The notes under the pieces are model-generated. The model was not told the DNA's origin. It saw only the letters and a list, made by a program, of their open reading frames with translations, and searched no databases. The position numbers and the translations under genes were made by a program. This document shows, in pieces, positions 52,209-61,152 of a DNA stretch of 64,000 nucleotides; within the stretch, counting starts at the first letter, position 1; every line of letters starts with the position of its first letter. This DNA is from Sphingomonas psychrotolerans. Its GTDB lineage: Bacteria > Pseudomonadota > Alphaproteobacteria > Sphingomonadales > Sphingomonadaceae. Location of the stretch: contig NZ_CP024923.1 of the NCBI RefSeq assembly GCF_002796605.1, positions 2,335,001-2,399,000 on the forward strand, written 5' to 3'.

Positions 52209-53665
52209 TGCGTACCGGCGCTACCTTCGACGTGCGCGATCATGGCGCACGCGGCGACGGCGTCGCGCTCGACAGCCCGGCGATCAACGCCGCGATACTC
52301 GCTGCCGAGGCCGCCGGCGGCGGGATGGTGATTCTGACGCCGGGCAAATATCTGAGCTTCTCGCTCCGCTTGAAGAGCCGGGTCACCCTCGTGCTCGGAG
52401 ACGGCGCGACGCTCATCGCTGCCGAGAAGGGACCGCTCGGCGGCTATGACCTGCCGGAGGAGCGCGGACCGCAGCTCTATCAGGATTTCGGACACAGCCA
52501 TTGGCACAACAGCCTGATCTGGGCCGAGCATGCCGAGGATATCGCGATCATCGGCAAGGGCCGGATTCTCGGGCTCGGCCTCACCCGCAACGGACCCGGC
52601 ACGCCGTGGAGCAAGCAGGCCGGCGAACGCCCGCTGTCGATGGCGGTAATGCCGGCCGCCGATGTCGGCAAGCTCGAGCGCACGCGGCAAGCGATGCAGG
52701 GCATGGGCAACAAGGCGATCGCACTCGCGCATTGCAAGCGGGTCAAGCTCGACGGGTTCAGCATTTTCAAGGGCGGGCATTTCGCGGTGCTGGCGAGCGA
52801 GATCGACGGGCTCGACATCACGAACCTCGACATCGATACCAACCGCGACGGGCTCGATCTCGATTGCGTCCGCGGCGCGCGCGTCGAGCGCTGCCGGGTC
52901 AACACGCCGAACGACGACGCGATCGTCCTCAAGACGAGCCTCGGCCTCGGCAAGCGTTCGTCCTGCGAGGACATCGAGATCCGCGACTGCGCGGTTTCGG
53001 GCTTCGATCTGGGCACGATGCTCGACGGCACGCGCCGGCAAACCCAGGAATTGTCACCCGACCGCGACCGCGTCACCGGGCGGATCAAGCTCGGCACCGA
53101 GAGCAATGGCGACTTCCGCCGCATCCGCATCGCCAATTGCCGCTTCGAACGCAGCCGCGGCCTCGCGCTCGAAACCGTCGACGGCGGGACGATCGAGGAC
53201 GTGCTCGCCGAGAATATCGAGATGGCGGATGTCACCACCGCGCCGCTGTTCCTCCGCCTCGGCGCGCGGCTCCGCGGCCCGGAAGGGACGAAACCAGGCG
53301 CAATGCGCAATATCGAAGTGCGCGGGCTCAAGGCGACCGGTGTGGATCCGCGCTTTGCCGCGATCGTCGCCGGATTGCCCGATCACCGCATCGAATGCGT
53401 TCAGTTGCGCGACATCGACCTTTCGTTTCGCGGCGGCTTTAACGAGCCGGTGCCGGCGAGCCCGCCCGAACTCGCCGACGCCTATCCCGAGCCGAGCATG
53501 TTCGGCCCCACGCCCGCCTGGGGCTTCTGGGCGCGCCATGTGATCGGGCTCGAGGTCAAGAAGCTGCGGCTGTCGCGCGAAAGTGGCGATCGTCGCCCAC
53601 CCGTATTGCTCGACGACGCCCATGCGCGGGCTGAGGATGCGCAATATTGGCCTGACAAGGTTTGA
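52208..53665 (+). CDS. Glycoside hydrolase family 28 (polygalacturonase/rhamnogalacturonase-like)
   Basis: 485 residues with a right-handed parallel beta-helix. The N-terminus FDVRDHGARGDGVALDSPAI is the family's opening strand. Catalytic-region motifs are IDTNRDGLDLD and NTPNDDAIVLKT (the Asp-Asp pair), then GTESNGDFRRIRI where polygalacturonases have G-H-G. The changed third motif points to a rhamnogalacturonan- or other pectin-derived substrate rather than plain polygalacturonan. No signal peptide can be placed: the ATG at 52208, overlapping the CE12 stop, begins directly with the catalytic domain, so a cytoplasmic enzyme acting on imported oligosaccharides is likely. Confidence 0.85.
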   Translation: MRTGATFDVRDHGARGDGVALDSPAINAAILAAEAAGGGMVILTPGKYLSFSLRLKSRVTLVLGDGATLIAAEKGPLGGYDLPEERGPQLYQDFGHSHWHNSLIWAEHAEDIAIIGKGRILGLGLTRNGPGTPWSKQAGERPLSMAVMPAADVGKLERTRQAMQGMGNKAIALAHCKRVKLDGFSIFKGGHFAVLASEIDGLDITNLDIDTNRDGLDLDCVRGARVERCRVNTPNDDAIVLKTSLGLGKRSSCEDIEIRDCAVSGFDLGTMLDGTRRQTQELSPDRDRVTGRIKLGTESNGDFRRIRIANCRFERSRGLALETVDGGTIEDVLAENIEMADVTTAPLFLRLGARLRGPEGTKPGAMRNIEVRGLKATGVDPRFAAIVAGLPDHRIECVQLRDIDLSFRGGFNEPVPASPPELADAYPEPSMFGPTPAWGFWARHVIGLEVKKLRLSRESGDRRPPVLLDDAHARAEDAQYWPDKV

Positions 53666-53706
53666 CGCCGCGGGCGTACTCGCCTATCCAAATGTTGTAT
53701 TATAAT

Positions 53707-53719
53707 CCCATATAATGGG
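53707..53719. promoter_or_regulatory. Palindrome upstream of rhaM
   Basis: CCCAT-ATA-ATGGG, a perfect 5+3+5 inverted repeat, overlapped by a second one (ATTATA/TATAAT, 53699-53716), lies 17 bp before the rhaM start. A possible promoter TTGACG, 17 bp, TATCCA (53662-53690) sits just upstream. Together they suggest a regulated internal promoter for rhaM and the genes after it. Confidence 0.4.
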
Positions 53720-53735
53720 CGTCAGGAGAGGCATG

Positions 53736-54050
53736 ATGAGCATTCACGCATTCCGGATGCAGCTGAAGCCCGGCGTCGTCGACGAATATAAAGCGCGCCA
53801 CGACGCAATCTGGCCCGAGCTCGCCGAACTGCTCCATGCGAGCGGGATCCGCGACTATTCGATCTTCCTCGACGAGGAGACGCTTTCGCTGTTCGCGGTG
53901 CTCAAGCTCACCGACGACAATAGCCGCGCGGCGCTGCCCCAGCATCCGGTGATGCGGAAATGGTGGGATTACATGGCGCCGCTGATGGAGGTCGATCCCG
54001 ACAACAAGCCAAAGGAATGGGCGCTCCAGCCGGTGTTCCACCTCGCATGA
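53736..54050 (+). CDS. rhaM: L-rhamnose mutarotase
   Basis: 104 residues from ATG 53736 (AGGAG 7 nt upstream), exactly the length of E. coli RhaM. Conserved parts include HAFRMQLKPGVVDEYKARHD, the IWPELAELL segment with the active-site His and Trp context, the YSIFLDEE strand and MRKWWDYMAPLM with paired Trp. It interconverts alpha and beta L-rhamnose in the cytoplasm. It fits just before rhamnose 1-dehydrogenase action and shows that free rhamnose is produced inside the cell, probably by the GH105 enzyme encoded two genes downstream. Its stop overlaps the GH35 start as ATGA. Confidence 0.95.
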   Translation: MSIHAFRMQLKPGVVDEYKARHDAIWPELAELLHASGIRDYSIFLDEETLSLFAVLKLTDDNSRAALPQHPVMRKWWDYMAPLMEVDPDNKPKEWALQPVFHLA

Positions 54051-57019
54051 TCCGCGCAGCCCTGCTCGCCGCCGCCGCGGCCATCGCCATCCCCGCCGCC
54101 GCGCAGGAGGCCAGGCAAACCGCCAATTTCAACGCACCGGTCAAAAGCTTCGGCCGCGTCTCGTACGACGCCCGATCGCTGATGATCGACGGCAAGCGCA
54201 CGATCATCTGGTCGAGCGAGATGCACGCCTTTCGCCTGCCATCGCCCGATCTGTGGCGCGACGTGCTGCAGAAGATGAAGGCGAGCGGGTTCAACACCGT
54301 CGCTTTCTATTTCGACTGGGGCTTCCACAGCCCGAAACAGGGCGTCTACGATTTCAGCGGCATCCGCGACGTGGACCGGCTGCTGACGATGGCCGAAGAG
54401 GAAGGCCTTTACGTCATCACCCGCGCCGGCCCCTATGTGAACGCCGAGCTCACGCGCGGAGGCTTTCCGGGCTGGCTGGTCAACCAGCGCGGCCGCGCGC
54501 GGACCGACGATCCCGAATATCTCGCCGCATCCGACGAATGGCTGACCCGAATCAACGCGATCATCGCGCGCCACCAGATCAACGGCGACGGCAAGGGTAA
54601 TCGCGGCAACGTCATCCTCCACCAGATCGAGAACGAGCTGGCGCTGACCACTCCGGCGCAGCGCCGCTACATGGATCACCTCTACGCCAAGGCGCGGGCG
54701 GACGGCATCAATGTGCCGCTGTTCCACAACGATCAGGGCCGCAACGGCTATTGGGTGCCCGAGGATAGCAAGGTCGAGAAGACCGTTCCCGGCCCCAACG
54801 ACATGTATGCGTTCGACGGCTATCCCGGCGGCACCTGCACGGTGAACGGCAAGCCGACGCGCGGCTCGGCGGCGCCCGACTGGGGCTATTACGGTCCCGG
54901 CGGCGCGAAGGGCGGCGCCTCGGCCTCGCCCAACACGCCGGGTTTCCTTGCCGAATTCGGCGGCGGCTGGTTCGATTATTGGGGCTCGAACGGCGGCTAT
55001 GAGTGCAACGCGATCCAGCGCGGCAAGCGCTTCCAGCGGGTGTTCTACGGCACCAACCTCGCCAACGGCATCGGCATCCAAAGCTTCTATATGGGGTTCG
55101 GCGGGACGAGCTGGGGCTGGCTGCCGGCACCGGTGGTGTTCACCAGCTATGATTACGGCGCGGCCTTCTCCGAAACGCGCGAAGTGCGGCCCAAGGCGGA
55201 GGAGCTCAAACAACTCGGCGGGCTGATCGCGGCGGTGCCCGATCTCGCCGGGATGGTGCCGGCGGGGCCGGTGCAGATCTCGACCGACAAGGTGCAGGTC
55301 TATCACAACAAGAGCCCCGAGACCGACGCACGCTTCCTGCTCGTCACCCACAAGCCCTCGAACGGCCAGACCAGCGACCGCTTCACCGTCACTGCCGACT
55401 TGCCCGACGGCCGCTACACGCTGCCGATGCAGCTCGACGGGTTCGACGCCAAATGGCTCGTCGCGGGGGTCAATCTCGGGGGGCAGCGATTGGTCTATTC
55501 GACCTCGGAGCTGCAGACGCTGCTCAAGCAGGATGGCGGCGACATCGCGCTGATCTATGGCCGCGAGGGCGAAGCCGGCGAGACCGTGCTGCGCTATGCC
55601 AGCGCGCCCAAGGTCACCGTGCTCGAAGGCGGCGCGACCTCGACGTTCGACTCGGCGAAGGGCGACCTCAAGCTTAATTACGCGCATCGCGGACTCACGC
55701 GCGTGCGGATCAGCGGCGGCGGGCGCCCGGACCTGTTGCTGCTGATCGGCGACGAGGCCGAAGGCGCGAAGTTCTGGCATGTCGGCGACGTGCTGGTGCG
55801 CGGCCCGGCGCTGGTGCGGAGCGCAAAGATCAAGGGCAGCGCGCTCGCGCTCACCGGCGACACCCGCGAAGCGACGCCGCTTGAAATCTGGGCGCCGGCA
55901 AGCGTTCGAAACATCAGCTGGAATGGAGCCAGGGTCACTGGCGCCAGCCTTCCCGGACCCGCCGACTTCTCCCTGCCCGCGCTCACCGACTGGCGCGTCT
56001 CGCGGGGCTCGCCCGAGGCCGCCCCGGATTATGACGATCGCGACTGGGCGAAGATCGACAACCGGCCCTATGCCAGCATCACCGCGCGCGCCGACGGCCA
56101 GCCCAACATGCTGATGGACGCCTATGGCTTCCACGAAGGCGACGTCTGGTATCGCGGTCGTTTCACCGGGACGCCGGACGCGCAGAGGCTGAGGCTCCAT
56201 TATGGCGCCGGCGGATCGGGGCTGGTGCAGGTGTTCCTCGACGGCAATCTGATCGGCCAGGACGAGATCCCCGCCGGCCTGCCCCGCCCGCTCACCACCG
56301 GCGCGCCGAGCTTCGCGCTTCCCGATGCCGCGCATGCGCCGAGAGAGCATGTCCTGTCGGTGATGGTGCGCAACAACGGGCATAATTGGGACCTCGACGC
56401 CGACGACTTCCACAAGGAGGCGCGCGGACTGGTCTCGGCATCGATCGAGCCCATCGCCGGACCCAGCTTTTCGGTGCCGATCGCGTGGAAGATCCAGGGC
56501 CGCGCCGGCGGCGAGGATATTGCCGATCCGGTCCGCGGCGTTCCCAACAACGGCGGGCTCGATGGCGAGCGCCGCGGCTGGCACCTGCCCGGCTTCGACG
56601 ATCGTGGCTGGAAGCGCTACACTGTGCCGGGCAACCAGGCGCCGTCCGGCACGATCTGGCTCCGCACCAGCTTCGACCTTGCCGTGCCGAAGGGGCAAGA
56701 CGCGACGATCGGCCTCGCTTTCGGCGACACGAGCAAGCCGCGCTCGCCCAATGCCTATCGCGTGCTGATCTTCGTCAATGGCTGGAACATGGGCCAGTTC
56801 ATCGCCCATGTCGGCCCGCAGCGCGTCTTCCCTTTGCCCGAGGGCATTCTCAACCATCGCGGCCGCAACCATGTCGCGCTCGCGGTGACAGCCGACGGCG
56901 TGCGCGGTAACGGGCTCGAGCAAGTGAAGCTCGTCACGCTTCGCAACGTCCGCGGCGGAATTCCCGTCCGCATGGTCGCTGCCCCTTCCACACCTTCCGA
57001 ACTCAAACAGGTAGACTGA
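54047..57019 (+). CDS. Beta-galactosidase, GH35, multidomain
   Basis: 990 residues with signal peptide (IRAALLAAAAAIAIPAAAQ). The GH35 TIM barrel covers about residues 35-400: IIWSSEMHAFRLPSPDLWRD, GLYVITRAGPYVNAELTRGG, acid/base Glu in ILHQIENELAL and nucleophile Glu in GFLAEFGGGWFDYWG. Several C-terminal beta domains follow, including galactose-binding-like ones (EGDVWYRGRFTG and the late NGWNMGQFIAHVGPQRVF). Such enzymes remove beta-galactosyl residues from the galactan side chains of RG-I; the galactose would feed the galactose dehydrogenase and dgo genes at 18-31 kb. It is translationally coupled to rhaM and GH105 by overlaps. Confidence 0.92.
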   Translation: MIRAALLAAAAAIAIPAAAQEARQTANFNAPVKSFGRVSYDARSLMIDGKRTIIWSSEMHAFRLPSPDLWRDVLQKMKASGFNTVAFYFDWGFHSPKQGVYDFSGIRDVDRLLTMAEEEGLYVITRAGPYVNAELTRGGFPGWLVNQRGRARTDDPEYLAASDEWLTRINAIIARHQINGDGKGNRGNVILHQIENELALTTPAQRRYMDHLYAKARADGINVPLFHNDQGRNGYWVPEDSKVEKTVPGPNDMYAFDGYPGGTCTVNGKPTRGSAAPDWGYYGPGGAKGGASASPNTPGFLAEFGGGWFDYWGSNGGYECNAIQRGKRFQRVFYGTNLANGIGIQSFYMGFGGTSWGWLPAPVVFTSYDYGAAFSETREVRPKAEELKQLGGLIAAVPDLAGMVPAGPVQISTDKVQVYHNKSPETDARFLLVTHKPSNGQTSDRFTVTADLPDGRYTLPMQLDGFDAKWLVAGVNLGGQRLVYSTSELQTLLKQDGGDIALIYGREGEAGETVLRYASAPKVTVLEGGATSTFDSAKGDLKLNYAHRGLTRVRISGGGRPDLLLLIGDEAEGAKFWHVGDVLVRGPALVRSAKIKGSALALTGDTREATPLEIWAPASVRNISWNGARVTGASLPGPADFSLPALTDWRVSRGSPEAAPDYDDRDWAKIDNRPYASITARADGQPNMLMDAYGFHEGDVWYRGRFTGTPDAQRLRLHYGAGGSGLVQVFLDGNLIGQDEIPAGLPRPLTTGAPSFALPDAAHAPREHVLSVMVRNNGHNWDLDADDFHKEARGLVSASIEPIAGPSFSVPIAWKIQGRAGGEDIADPVRGVPNNGGLDGERRGWHLPGFDDRGWKRYTVPGNQAPSGTIWLRTSFDLAVPKGQDATIGLAFGDTSKPRSPNAYRVLIFVNGWNMGQFIAHVGPQRVFPLPEGILNHRGRNHVALAVTADGVRGNGLEQVKLVTLRNVRGGIPVRMVAAPSTPSELKQVD

Positions 57020-58131
57020 TGGCCGCCCTCACTCACGACATTCCGCGCAGCGCGATCACTTCCGGGATCGACCTGCTGATGGACAACCTCGTCAACATCA
57101 AGGACGAGACCGGCGAGTTCCTGCTCCATCTAGAGGACGGCCGTGTCATCGACACCAAGGGCTGGGCCGGCTGGGAATGGACCCACGGCGTCGGGCTGTT
57201 CGGGATGTGGCGCTATTACGAGCAGACGGGCGACGACGAGGCGCTCCACATCATCAAGCAATGGTTCGAGGACCGCTTCGCCGAAGGCACGCCGACCAAG
57301 AACATCAACACGATGGCACCGTTCATCACGCTGGCGTACCTCTACGAGCACGAGCCCGATCCGCGCTATTTGCCCTATCTCGACACCTGGGCCGAATGGC
57401 TGATGGCGCCCGACGGGCTGCCCAAGACCGAGGAAGGCGGCTTCCAGCACATCGTCTATAACGACGAGAATCCCGGCGAGATGTGGGACGACACGCTGAT
57501 GATGTCGGTGCTGCCGCTCGCCAAGATCGGACTGCTGCTGAACCGGCCGCAGTACGTGGAGGAGGCCAAGCGCCAGTTCCTCGTCCACATCAAATATCTG
57601 TTCGATCGCAAGACCGGCTTGTGGTTCCACGGCTGGGATTTCAACGGCCGGCACAATTTCGCCGAGGCTTTGTGGGCGCGCGGCAATTGCTGGGTGACGA
57701 TCGCGATCCCCGAGATCATCGAGATCCTCGATCTGCCCGAGGGTGACGCCTTCCGCACCTTCCTGATCGACACGCTCGCCGCGCAGGTGAAGACGCTCGC
57801 CGAGACGCAGGACGCAAGCGGGCTGTGGCACACGCTGGTGATGGACCCGAGCTCGTACCTCGAGGCCTCGGCCACCGCGGGCTTCGCCTACGGCATCCTC
57901 AAGGGCGTGCGGAAGGGGTATCTGCCGCGCGAATATGAAGCGGTCGGGATCAGGGCGGTCCGCGGCGTGCTCGCCAATATCGACGCGGCCGGCGAGCTCC
58001 AGCAAGTCAGCTTCGGCACCGCGATGGGCGACACGCTGCAATTCTACAAGGACATCAGGCTGACTTCGATGCCCTATGGCCAGAGCCTCGCGATCTGCGC
58101 GCTCGGCGAGTTCCTGCGGACCTATATCTGA
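57019..58131 (+). CDS. Unsaturated rhamnogalacturonyl hydrolase, GH105 (YteR-like), cytoplasmic
   Basis: 370 residues, no signal peptide. It is an (alpha/alpha)6 barrel close to Bacillus YteR: WEWTHGVGLFGMWRYYEQTG, EMWDDTLMMSVLPLAKIG with the catalytic Asp, WFHGWDFNGRHNFAEALWAR, and the ASATAGFAYGILKGVR segment. YteR acts on the unsaturated GalA-Rha disaccharide from RG lyases, releasing L-rhamnose. Gene order RhaM-GH35-GH105 with one-base stop/start overlap supports this. Unlike the exported family member at 34503, this one should work inside the cell, so unsaturated disaccharide uptake is expected. Confidence 0.93.
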   Translation: MAALTHDIPRSAITSGIDLLMDNLVNIKDETGEFLLHLEDGRVIDTKGWAGWEWTHGVGLFGMWRYYEQTGDDEALHIIKQWFEDRFAEGTPTKNINTMAPFITLAYLYEHEPDPRYLPYLDTWAEWLMAPDGLPKTEEGGFQHIVYNDENPGEMWDDTLMMSVLPLAKIGLLLNRPQYVEEAKRQFLVHIKYLFDRKTGLWFHGWDFNGRHNFAEALWARGNCWVTIAIPEIIEILDLPEGDAFRTFLIDTLAAQVKTLAETQDASGLWHTLVMDPSSYLEASATAGFAYGILKGVRKGYLPREYEAVGIRAVRGVLANIDAAGELQQVSFGTAMGDTLQFYKDIRLTSMPYGQSLAICALGEFLRTYI

Positions 58132-60542
58132 TGCTGCGGGCGGCGTGGCTCCTGTGGCTCGCCGTCCTGCTTCCCCAGTCGGCGCGCGCCCAACGCCCCG
58201 ACTGGATCAGCACCGACGCACCGGGTTTGCCGCTCGCCGGGGCGACGGTCGTCACCAGCGCCGGCGATCACGCCGTCGTCGCGCTGGCGGCTGCCGATCT
58301 GCGCCGCGATCTGGAGACAGTCACCGGCAAGCCTGAGGGGAGCGGCACGACCCAGATCTGGGCCGGGACGCTCGGCAAGAACCCGGCGATCGACCGGCTG
58401 ATCGCCACCGGCAAGCTCGACGCCAGGCAGCTGAACGGCGCGTGGGAGAGCTTCGTCATCGCCACCGTCAAGCAGCCGGCCCCGGGCGTCCCCAGCGCAC
58501 TGGTGATCGCCGGAAGCGACCGGCGCGGTACTGCTTACGGGGTCTACGAAGTCAGCCGCGCGATCGGGGTGTCGCCGTGGCATTGGTGGGCGGACGTGAC
58601 CCCGCTCAGGCAGCCTGCGCTGCATGTCCGCCCCGGCACGCGCCGCTTCGGCCCGCCTTCGATCAAATATCGCGGCATCTTCCTCAACGACGAGGATTGG
58701 GGGCTCACCCCGTGGTCGGCGACCGTCTTCGAGCCCGGGACCCGCGGCATGGGGCCGAAGACCTATGCCAAGGTGTTCGAGCTGCTGCTGCGGCTGAAGG
58801 CCAACACCCTGTGGCCGGCGATGCACAAGATCAGCCCCGCCTTCAACGCCGACCCCGAGGATGCCAAGCTCGCCGACCGCTATGGCATCGTGATGGGCTC
58901 GTCGCATGCCGAGCCGATGCTGCGCAACAATGTCGGCGAATGGACCGGCGACACGCACGATTATGATTACGGCAAGAACCCCAGCGGGGTCCGCGCTTAT
59001 TGGGAGGAGCGCGCCCGTACCAACGGGAAATATGAGAGCATCTGGACGCTCGGCATGCGCGGCATCCACGACAGCGGGATGCAGGGCGCCGGGGACATGC
59101 CGACGCGACGGAAATTCCTCGAAAGCATCTTCGCCGATCAGCGCGCAATGCTCGCCCGGCACGTTTCGCCGACAGTCGAACACGTGCCGCAAGTGTTCAC
59201 GCCCTACAAGGAAGTGCTCGACATCTATCGTGCCGGGCTGGTGGTGCCGGACGATGTGACGCTGATGTGGCCCGACGACAATTTCGGTTATATCCGCCGC
59301 TTCCCGACCCCCGAGGAACGCAAGCGCGGCGGCGGCGCGGGGATCTATTACCACCTCTCCTATCTGGGCGCGCCGCTGTCGTATCTGTGGCTGTCGACCA
59401 CGCCGCCCGCGCTGATCGGCGAGGAGATGGGCCGGGCCTATGATCTCGGCGCCGATCGGATGTGGATCGCCAATGTCGGCGACATCAAGCCCGCCGAGCT
59501 GGCGACCGACTATTTCCTGTCGCTCGCCTGGGACGTGCCGGGCACTCGCGCGCTGGGTGTCGAGGGCTGGACGCGGCGCTGGGCGGCGGAGAACATCGCC
59601 GCGGGCGAGGCCGACGCGATCGCTGCGATCCTCGCCGAGCATCACCGGCTCAATTTCGCGCGGCGGCCCGAACATCTCCAATGGTATCTGCCGGGACAGA
59701 AGGCGCGGATGAGCCCGTATTCGATTGCGGAGGCCGATGCTCGCCTCGCCGCGTTCGATCGCAATCTCCTTCGTCTCCAGACGGTCGTCGGACGGATCCC
59801 GGATATGCGACGCGACGCCTTTTTCGAACTGCTGGGCTATTCGGTCGAGGCCGCCGCCAGCGCCAATCGCCGTTTCTTCGCCGCCGAAGCGCATGACCGG
59901 CTCCGCGACGCCGACCTGCCCCGCGCGCTGCATCTCGGCGCCGAGGCGCGTGCCGCCGACCTGCGGATCGCAGAGCTGACCAAGGCCTATGACGCACTCG
60001 CCGGCGGCAAGTGGCGCGGTTTCATCGCGGTTGAGCCCGCCGACGGGCAGTGGAAAAGCTATCGCCTGACGCCGCCGATCCTGCCAGCGCCGGGCGCGAC
60101 GGTTCCGGCCGTGCCGGTTCTCGTCGAGCCGGTTTCCGGTCGTAAGATCATGCTCGATCTGCGGAAGGTGGCGGGCAGCTGGCGGCAGGTTTCCGGGCTC
60201 GGCCGCAACGGACTGGTGCTCGGTTCGCGCGTTGGTCGTGCGGTCACGGGCGCGGCACCGGTCGATCTTCCTGCCGGCCAATGGCGCGCCGAGATCGACC
60301 TGATTCCGGCTTATGCCGATGCCGATAGCGAACCGCTGCGCCTCACCTTGCGGGTCGACGGCAAAGCTTGGCCTCTCGCGGTGGCGCGAAACACCGGCGA
60401 CGCAGCGTGGGCGCTGGCAGTGCTCGACAACCGGATTTCGCTGGCGGTGCCGGGGACGATCGCCGCGGGGCGCCACCGCGTCGAATTGCTGGCGGCGAGC
60501 GGCGGGATTCTGATCGAGGCGGTACGGTTCGTGCCCGACTAG
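58131..60542 (+). CDS. GH115 family protein (alpha-glucuronidase type)
   Basis: 803 residues with signal peptide (LLWLAVLLPQSARAQ). Family motifs are the N-terminal IAGSDRRGTAYGVYEVSRAI, the barrel strands KYRGIFLNDEDWGLTPW and LKANTLWPAMHK, then VTLMWPDDNFGYIRRFPTPE, and the domain near NVGDIKPAELATDYFLSLAWD. GH115 enzymes remove 1,2-linked (4-O-methyl)glucuronic acid from xylan or arabinogalactan. It is the last gene of the RG operon, overlapping GH105 by one base, so here it may act on glucuronate decorating RG-I or arabinogalactan. It is slightly shorter than many members (about 800-1000) but appears complete. Confidence 0.9.
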   Translation: MLRAAWLLWLAVLLPQSARAQRPDWISTDAPGLPLAGATVVTSAGDHAVVALAAADLRRDLETVTGKPEGSGTTQIWAGTLGKNPAIDRLIATGKLDARQLNGAWESFVIATVKQPAPGVPSALVIAGSDRRGTAYGVYEVSRAIGVSPWHWWADVTPLRQPALHVRPGTRRFGPPSIKYRGIFLNDEDWGLTPWSATVFEPGTRGMGPKTYAKVFELLLRLKANTLWPAMHKISPAFNADPEDAKLADRYGIVMGSSHAEPMLRNNVGEWTGDTHDYDYGKNPSGVRAYWEERARTNGKYESIWTLGMRGIHDSGMQGAGDMPTRRKFLESIFADQRAMLARHVSPTVEHVPQVFTPYKEVLDIYRAGLVVPDDVTLMWPDDNFGYIRRFPTPEERKRGGGAGIYYHLSYLGAPLSYLWLSTTPPALIGEEMGRAYDLGADRMWIANVGDIKPAELATDYFLSLAWDVPGTRALGVEGWTRRWAAENIAAGEADAIAAILAEHHRLNFARRPEHLQWYLPGQKARMSPYSIAEADARLAAFDRNLLRLQTVVGRIPDMRRDAFFELLGYSVEAAASANRRFFAAEAHDRLRDADLPRALHLGAEARAADLRIAELTKAYDALAGGKWRGFIAVEPADGQWKSYRLTPPILPAPGATVPAVPVLVEPVSGRKIMLDLRKVAGSWRQVSGLGRNGLVLGSRVGRAVTGAAPVDLPAGQWRAEIDLIPAYADADSEPLRLTLRVDGKAWPLAVARNTGDAAWALAVLDNRISLAVPGTIAAGRHRVELLAASGGILIEAVRFVPD

Positions 60543-60600
60543 ACTCCCCTCCCGCAAGGGGACCCGGCGATGGGTGCGAGCGCAGCGGGCCGAGGGGTCT
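60541..60600. repeat. Palindromic repeat after the GH115 gene
   Basis: AGACTCCCCTC at the left end and GAGGGGTCT at the right end form an inverted repeat (one bulged base) around a 40-nt centre; the left part also contains TCCCCT/AGGGGA. It begins within the last codon of GH115. It is of the sphingomonad extragenic palindrome kind and probably ends the operon transcript. Confidence 0.7.
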
Positions 60601-61152
60601 TAGGTTGACTCGGTTTGCGGAAACGCGATTCATCTCGCAATATTCTTGCGCACATTTCGCGCGCTGATCCTGTCCCAAACAATTGAAAGAGCGCCCGGCA
60701 ACGAGCCGACCGCGCCAGCCAAGCAGGCGAAATCCTACATTGCAAGCTTTGCGCAATTGGCGGGCGAAGGGAAAAGCCGCTCGGCCTGGATATGCCATTT
60801 GATGAAGCACGCAAGCGCTTCATTGGCGTTGATCCTGTCGAACTTGAGGAAAGCGCAAAAAAGGCGACCGAAGCCCACCCGAGGATGTTGCCTAGAGCTG
60901 GTCGGTAGCCGGCCCAACTGAGGAAGACGCCCGACCTGACCCGCCGGGCCTTTTCGTGCGAATGTCCTGAATTGGTGGAAAGCCGCCTGGCGGAATTTGG
61001 GCGCCCATCGGCCAATAGCTGCCGTTGATACGCGGAAATCTCGTCGGCTCAGATCGCCGATTTGCGAAGATTTGGAAAGGCTGCCACCACGGCCGATCGA
61101 AGGCGTAGTGGCGGCGCCAAAGCTGCGGGTGCGGGCATTGGAGTGGCGTGGT
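60601..61152. other. Low-GC intergenic/degenerate segment
   Basis: No convincing full gene. Base composition changes abruptly from the neighbouring GC-rich enzyme genes, and rare codons would be needed to read it. It holds a 38-codon ORF (60792-60908) of doubtful status and several overlapping short frames on both strands. No transposase, terminal inverted repeats or tRNA could be identified. The region may be a decayed insertion. Confidence 0.5.
60792..60908 (+). CDS. Possible 38-residue ORF, unknown
   Basis: ATG 60792 to TAG 60906. The product is charged and helical-looking, beginning MPFDEARKRFIGVDPVELEE, then Lys/Ala-rich. The amino-acid pattern looks protein-like, but the upstream ribosome binding site is poor and the frame is surrounded by degenerate sequence. 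It could be the 3' end of a broken gene. I do not recognise it. Confidence 0.25.
   Translation: MPFDEARKRFIGVDPVELEESAKKATEAHPRMLPRAGR

Noticed and set aside
60997..61152. N-terminal extension of the 61153 protein
   Set aside because: The extension is Arg-rich and non-hydrophobic and would bury a good signal peptide; the GTG at 61153 is the better start.
60601..61152. Insertion sequence remnant
   Set aside because: No transposase similarity, terminal inverted repeats or target duplications could be found; only the composition shift is supported.
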